A stretch of 35,547 bases of DNA, from contig DEFJ01000020.1 of the NCBI GenBank assembly GCA_002350725.1, positions 44,815 to 80,361 on the forward strand, in the 5' to 3' direction. This stretch comes from Cyanobacteria bacterium UBA2855 (lineage in GTDB: Bacteria > Cyanobacteriota > Vampirovibrionia > Gastranaerophilales > Gastranaerophilaceae). Shown in pieces: positions 32,499-35,547 of the stretch. Each line of letters opens with the position of its first letter. The stretch's first letter is position 1. The notes under the pieces were generated by a model. It was not told the DNA's origin, did no database searches, and saw only the letters and a list, made by a program, of their open reading frames with translations. The position numbers were made by a program, and so were the translations under genes.

Positions 32499-33756
32499 CA
32501 AAGTTATTCCTAATTCAATCGCTGAGGAACTAGAAATTTTACCCGGTGATGAAATATTATCAATTGATGATACAAAAATGCAAGATATGATTGATTATAA
32601 TTTCTTGTGCAAATCGGATTTCTTAACAGTTGAAGTAAAGAAAAAAAACGGTGAAATCGAAGTTATAGAGCTTGAAAAAGATTATGATGAGGATTTAGGC
32701 ATAGTATTTGAGAGTGCCGTTTTTGACAGAGTTAAGCCTTGTTTAAATCACTGTATATTTTGTTTTGTAGATCAGCAGCCTAAAGGTTTACGAAATACGT
32801 TATACATAAAGGATGATGATTACAGATTATCGTATCTTCAAGGGACATATATTACTTTGACGAATTTGAATGATTCTGATAAAGAACGGATAAAACGTAT
32901 GCATCTGGGGCCTTTCTATGTGTCAGTTCATACTACAAATCCTGAATTAAGATGTAAAATGCTGAGAAATCCAAATGCCGGTTTAGCTTTGGAAAATCTA
33001 AAATGGTTCAGAAAAAACAAAATACCTTTTCATGCTCAGATAGTTTTATGTCCGGGATATAATGACGGTGCTGAATTAGAACGTACCTTGTCAGATTTGG
33101 CAGAATTAAAAAATACCGTTCTTTCGGTTGCAATTGTTCCTGTTGGTATTACACAATTTAGGGATGAAAAAATAAAACAGGTAGATAAAATTTGTGCGCA
33201 AGAAACAATTAAAATAGCCTCAAAATATAAAAGAGTTTGCTGTTCTGATGAGTTTTTTCTGCTTGCAGGAGAAAAAATCCCCACTGCAAAATATTACGGT
33301 AGTTTTTCGCAGCTGGATGATGGGGTGGGTTCTATCAGATATTTACTTGAAGATTTTAAAAAGATTGAGCTGCCTGATAAATTGAATAAACCGCTAAAAG
33401 TTGTTTTTGCGACTTCTGTTGCGGCATATTCTGCTTTAGAAAAAATTTCGTCAAGGTTAAATAAAATTAAAAATTTAAAGACAAACACGGTTGCCGTAAA
33501 ATCCAAATATTGGGGAGAAAATATTACTGTGGCAGGTCTTATAACTACAGAGGACTTAATCAGAACAGTAAAAGATGTTCAGTGTGATTTTGTTGTTATT
33601 CCGTCTGTAATGTTAAGGAAGTATAGTGAAGATTTTTTAGACGGAAAAACTTTGGATTATGTAAGAGAAAAAACCGGTAAAAATTTCTTTGTGGTTGATA
33701 ATATATATTCTATGAAAGAATTTGTTGATTATTTATTTGAATTGCAACGTAACTAA
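32482..33756 (+). CDS. DUF512 family PDZ-radical SAM protein
   Basis: The start is ATG 32482, giving MSATVNKVIPNSIAEELEIL as the opening of a PDZ-like domain (to about residue 65); a TTG 12 bases earlier is possible. The iron-sulfur motif C87-x3-C91-x2-C94 (CLNHCIFC) is followed by VDQQPKGLR, as in DUF512 proteins, with YVSVHTTNPELR and VVLCPGYNDG-type segments. The length is 424 aa. The reaction is unknown. The family is conserved in Cyanobacteria and Clostridia, often near ribosome-assembly GTPase genes. Here it overlaps padR by 17 bases, which suggests PadR control. Confidence 0.88.
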   Translation: MSATVNKVIPNSIAEELEILPGDEILSIDDTKMQDMIDYNFLCKSDFLTVEVKKKNGEIEVIELEKDYDEDLGIVFESAVFDRVKPCLNHCIFCFVDQQPKGLRNTLYIKDDDYRLSYLQGTYITLTNLNDSDKERIKRMHLGPFYVSVHTTNPELRCKMLRNPNAGLALENLKWFRKNKIPFHAQIVLCPGYNDGAELERTLSDLAELKNTVLSVAIVPVGITQFRDEKIKQVDKICAQETIKIASKYKRVCCSDEFFLLAGEKIPTAKYYGSFSQLDDGVGSIRYLLEDFKKIELPDKLNKPLKVVFATSVAAYSALEKISSRLNKIKNLKTNTVAVKSKYWGENITVAGLITTEDLIRTVKDVQCDFVVIPSVMLRKYSEDFLDGKTLDYVREKTGKNFFVVDNIYSMKEFVDYLFELQRN

Positions 33757-33757
33757 A

Positions 33758-33786
33758 AAAGCGGAGTTTGTTATAATCCGCCTTTT
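33758..33786. terminator. Bidirectional hairpin between radical SAM gene and glnA
   Basis: GCGGA (33761-33765) pairs with TCCGC (33777-33781), extended by A-T pairs past one mismatch, with CTTTT on the plus side and a T run on the minus side. The stem is short, so moderate strength is expected. Confidence 0.55.
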
Positions 33787-33820
33787 AGTTCGTGAAATGT
33801 ATTATATATACTAAAAACAA

Positions 33821-35185
33821 TTAATATCTTTCAAGATATTTATCGATTTCCCATTGAGAAACATATGTTCTGAATGAATCCCATTCTTTTCGTTTAGTAG
33901 CCATAAATTCATTATAGGCATGTTCTCCTAGAGCCGCACGTCCTACAAGAGATTTATCAAGATATTCAAGAGCTTCAGCAAGCGAACCCGGAAGAGAGTC
34001 AATTCTTTGTTTTTTGCGTTCTTTTGTTGTTAATTTATAGATGTTGCTTTCAACAGGTGCAGGCGGATCAATTTTGTTTCTGACACCATCAAGGCAAGCT
34101 TCTAAAATAGCTGCAAATGCCAAGTAAGGGTTGCAGGCAGGGTCAGGAGAACGCAGCTCTACTCTTGTTGAAATTCCTCGTTTTGCAGGAACTCTTAATA
34201 GGGCACTTCTATTAGCTAAAGACCACGCCAAGTATACAGGAGCTTCGTATCCCGGAACCAAACGTTTGTAGCTGTTAACCGTCGGATTAAGTATTGCGGT
34301 TATGCTTTTAACGTGCTTAAGCATTCCGCCGATTGCATATTTTGCGGTATCGGAAAGTTCGTATTCAGCTTTTGCATCATAGAATGCATTTTTACCGTCT
34401 TTGAATAGTGAAACGTTGCAGTGCATCCCTGAACCATTAATCCCATAAATTGGTTTCGGCATAAATGTTGCGTGTAAGTTGTGTTGAGCGGCGATTGCTT
34501 TTACTGCAATTTTAAAAGTTGCTACATTATCTGCTGCGGTTAAGATATCAGCATATCTAAAGTCTATTTCGTGCTGCCCGTCTGCAACTTCGTGGTGGGA
34601 TGCTTCAATATCAAAGCCCATTTCTTGCAACGTCAAAACTATGTCAGAGCGGACATCCTCGCCCAAGTCTTCAGGTCCAACATCGTAGTATCCGGCGCTG
34701 TCTTGAGTAGAGGTCGTAACGTTCCCCTTTTCATCTTTAGCAAAGAGGAAAAATTCTGCCTCCGGTCCCACATTCATAGAGAAACCCATTTTTTCCGCTT
34801 CTTTCATTACTCTTTTAAGATTGCAACGTGGGCATCCCTCAAAAGGTGTGCCATCCGCATTGTATATGTCGCAAATCAGTCTTGCAGAATTTATGCCGTC
34901 TTTACCTCTCCACGGGAGTAATTGGAAGGTGTTTCTGTCCGGATGAAAGAACATATCTGATGTTTCAATACTTCTAAACCCTTTTATTGAAGAGCCGTCG
35001 AGCATAATTTCATTTGCAAGGGCTTTGTCAATATGTTCGGAAGGTATTGTCATGTTTTTAACTTGACCGTTTATATCCACGAATTGGAGTTTAATAAATT
35101 TAATATTATATTCTTTTATTAATAATTTGATTTCGTCGTCAGTAAAGTTCTTTTCATCGAGTCTTCTGTGCATAAATTCTTTCAT
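33821..35185 (-). CDS. glnA: Glutamine synthetase type I
   Basis: GlnA makes glutamine from glutamate, ammonia and ATP. The start is set at the ATG at 35185, because GAGGG lies just before it; an ATG 15 bases upstream has none. The family patterns are present: LDGSSIKGFRSIETSDM, the metal-site GPEAEFFLF and EVADGQHEIDF, and GSGMHCNVSLFKDGKN, followed by NPTVNSYKRLVPGYEAP and RVELRSPDPACNPYLA. The length of about 455 aa and the lack of a clear adenylylation-site loop point to the GSI-alpha type, so control is probably by transcription and feedback. MurT-type amidation and many other reactions draw on its product. Confidence 0.95.
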   Translation of the reverse strand: MKEFMHRRLDEKNFTDDEIKLLIKEYNIKFIKLQFVDINGQVKNMTIPSEHIDKALANEIMLDGSSIKGFRSIETSDMFFHPDRNTFQLLPWRGKDGINSARLICDIYNADGTPFEGCPRCNLKRVMKEAEKMGFSMNVGPEAEFFLFAKDEKGNVTTSTQDSAGYYDVGPEDLGEDVRSDIVLTLQEMGFDIEASHHEVADGQHEIDFRYADILTAADNVATFKIAVKAIAAQHNLHATFMPKPIYGINGSGMHCNVSLFKDGKNAFYDAKAEYELSDTAKYAIGGMLKHVKSITAILNPTVNSYKRLVPGYEAPVYLAWSLANRSALLRVPAKRGISTRVELRSPDPACNPYLAFAAILEACLDGVRNKIDPPAPVESNIYKLTTKERKKQRIDSLPGSLAEALEYLDKSLVGRAALGEHAYNEFMATKRKEWDSFRTYVSQWEIDKYLERY

Positions 35186-35225
35186 AATTCCCTCTTTCAT
35201 AAAAATTAAAAGTTATAATATGCAT

Positions 35226-35234
35226 ATTTTATCA
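35226..35234 (-). promoter_or_regulatory. Extended -10 for glnA
   Basis: The minus strand reads TGATAAAAT, an extended -10 that would give a leader of about 35 bases. No convincing -35 box is seen. Two dyads upstream could be regulator sites. Confidence 0.4.
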
Positions 35235-35257
35235 TTTTTTTTGGAATTTATATATTT

Positions 35258-35274
35258 GTAAATAATAAATTTAC
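35258..35274. promoter_or_regulatory. Dyad GTAAAT-N5-ATTTAC upstream of glnA
   Basis: A perfect six-base inverted repeat with spacer AATAA, about 35 bases upstream of the glnA extended -10. The spacing equals that of the dyads at 2526 and 35300. It does not match the NtcA consensus GTA-N8-TAC. Confidence 0.3.
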
Positions 35275-35299
35275 TTAATGTTTGTTAATATATCTAATT

Positions 35300-35322
35300 T
35301 AATATACAAATAATGTATATTA
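35300..35322. promoter_or_regulatory. Dyad TAATATACA-N5-TGTATATTA upstream of glnA
   Basis: Two perfect nine-base arms flank the spacer AATAA, about 115 bases before the glnA start. The inner part TATACA-N5-TGTATA resembles the TTTACA-N5-TGTAAA dyad at 2526-2542, suggesting one shared DNA-binding protein. Confidence 0.4.
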
Positions 35323-35335
35323 TGTAAAAAAAGTT

Positions 35336-35547
35336 AGTAAAAACTTTTTTACTTAGATACTTCATTTCTTTCTTTTTTATGCGATGAAAAAAGAAAGAAA
35401 TGAAGCAAAGAAAGAAAAACACGCTTTAATTTATCAATGCCTTTGGCATTGAAAAAATTGCTTGAAAAGCAATTGTGCTGCGCACCGTTTTTTATTTTGC
35501 ATTATGCAAAATAAAAAATCTTTTTGCCGTGCTAAAACAACGCACGG
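35336..35547. repeat. Island of consecutive perfect hairpins
   Basis: Seven inverted repeats follow one another. They are 35336-35353 (8-base arms), 35360-35405 (19-base arms, 8-base loop), 35434-35452 (8-base arms TCAATGCC/GGCATTGA), 35456-35474 (8-base arms AATTGCTT/AAGCAATT), 35475-35485 (GTGC/GCAC), 35488-35518 (15-base arms around a single T) and 35527-35547 (CCGTGC/GCACGG at the window end). Little sequence lies outside the stems. Only a 22-codon frame (35384-35452) is present. This looks like a multi-hairpin intergenic repeat element rather than a simple terminator. The island probably continues past the window. Confidence 0.7.

Noticed and set aside
35186..35200. ATG 15 bases upstream of the chosen glnA start
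   Set aside because: It has no ribosome site, and GAGGG lies directly before the second ATG.
35258..35274. NtcA site upstream of glnA
   Set aside because: The dyad is GTA-N11-TAC, not the GTA-N8-TAC needed for NtcA.
1..35547. CRISPR array, insertion sequence, prophage or rRNA operon
   Set aside because: No regularly spaced direct repeats, transposase, integrase, phage structural gene or rRNA sequence was seen.

Overview
The window is a compact, low-GC (roughly one third G+C by eye) bacterial chromosome segment made almost entirely of core and conserved genes. Many genes overlap or abut. There is no mobile element, prophage or CRISPR array. I infer a member of the non-photosynthetic Cyanobacteria-related lineage Gastranaerophilales/Vampirovibrionia (Melainabacteria). 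Support comes from a long NusB of the cyanobacterial type, a PDZ-radical SAM DUF512 protein, SMC-ScpA-ScpB, FabI, and several large proteins of no known family that carry a short N-terminal S-F-(K/R)-G or S-F-G motif. A Clostridia-like organism cannot be excluded from sequence alone.

Layout: tRNA-Pro(CGG) faces the rsmE-cca pair across a shared hairpin (1-2270). An AT-rich intergenic region (2271-2623) leads into two tandem paralogous multi-pass membrane proteins of unknown function (2624-6342). The minus-strand operon smc-scpA-scpB-metzincin/TPR protease follows (12540 down to 6400). Next comes a minus-strand cluster of small membrane proteins, YtxH-DUF948-YtxH plus one more (14167 down to 12704). 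On the plus strand, murT-pdxJ-zinc-finger protein is followed by a modular series DUF2752, TM2, zinc ribbon-TM2, double zinc ribbon-TM (14250-18314). fabI (minus) is divergent from nusB-ftsY-M14 peptidase (plus). A cytoplasmic-looking LysM protein (minus) is divergent from cysS (plus). A small SFRG-motif protein (minus) is divergent from spoIID/lytB-murJ-tsaC (plus). A candidate small RNA lies at 28442-28500. A glycine-zipper protein (minus) and a 764-residue unknown protein (plus) follow, then a probably leaderless padR gene overlapping a DUF512 radical SAM gene, and glnA (minus). The window ends in a dense island of perfect hairpins (35336-35547).

The recognisable genes serve chromosome segregation (smc, scpA, scpB), cell-wall building and turnover (murT, murJ, spoIID-like, M14 peptidase, LysM), translation and tRNA maturation (cca, rsmE, cysS, tsaC, nusB, tRNA-Pro), membrane biogenesis (ftsY, fabI), cofactor synthesis (pdxJ) and nitrogen assimilation (glnA). 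The most original material is the set of SFxG-motif proteins, the paired membrane paralogs, the terminal hairpin island, the leaderless PadR start embedded in a dyad, and the candidate sRNA.
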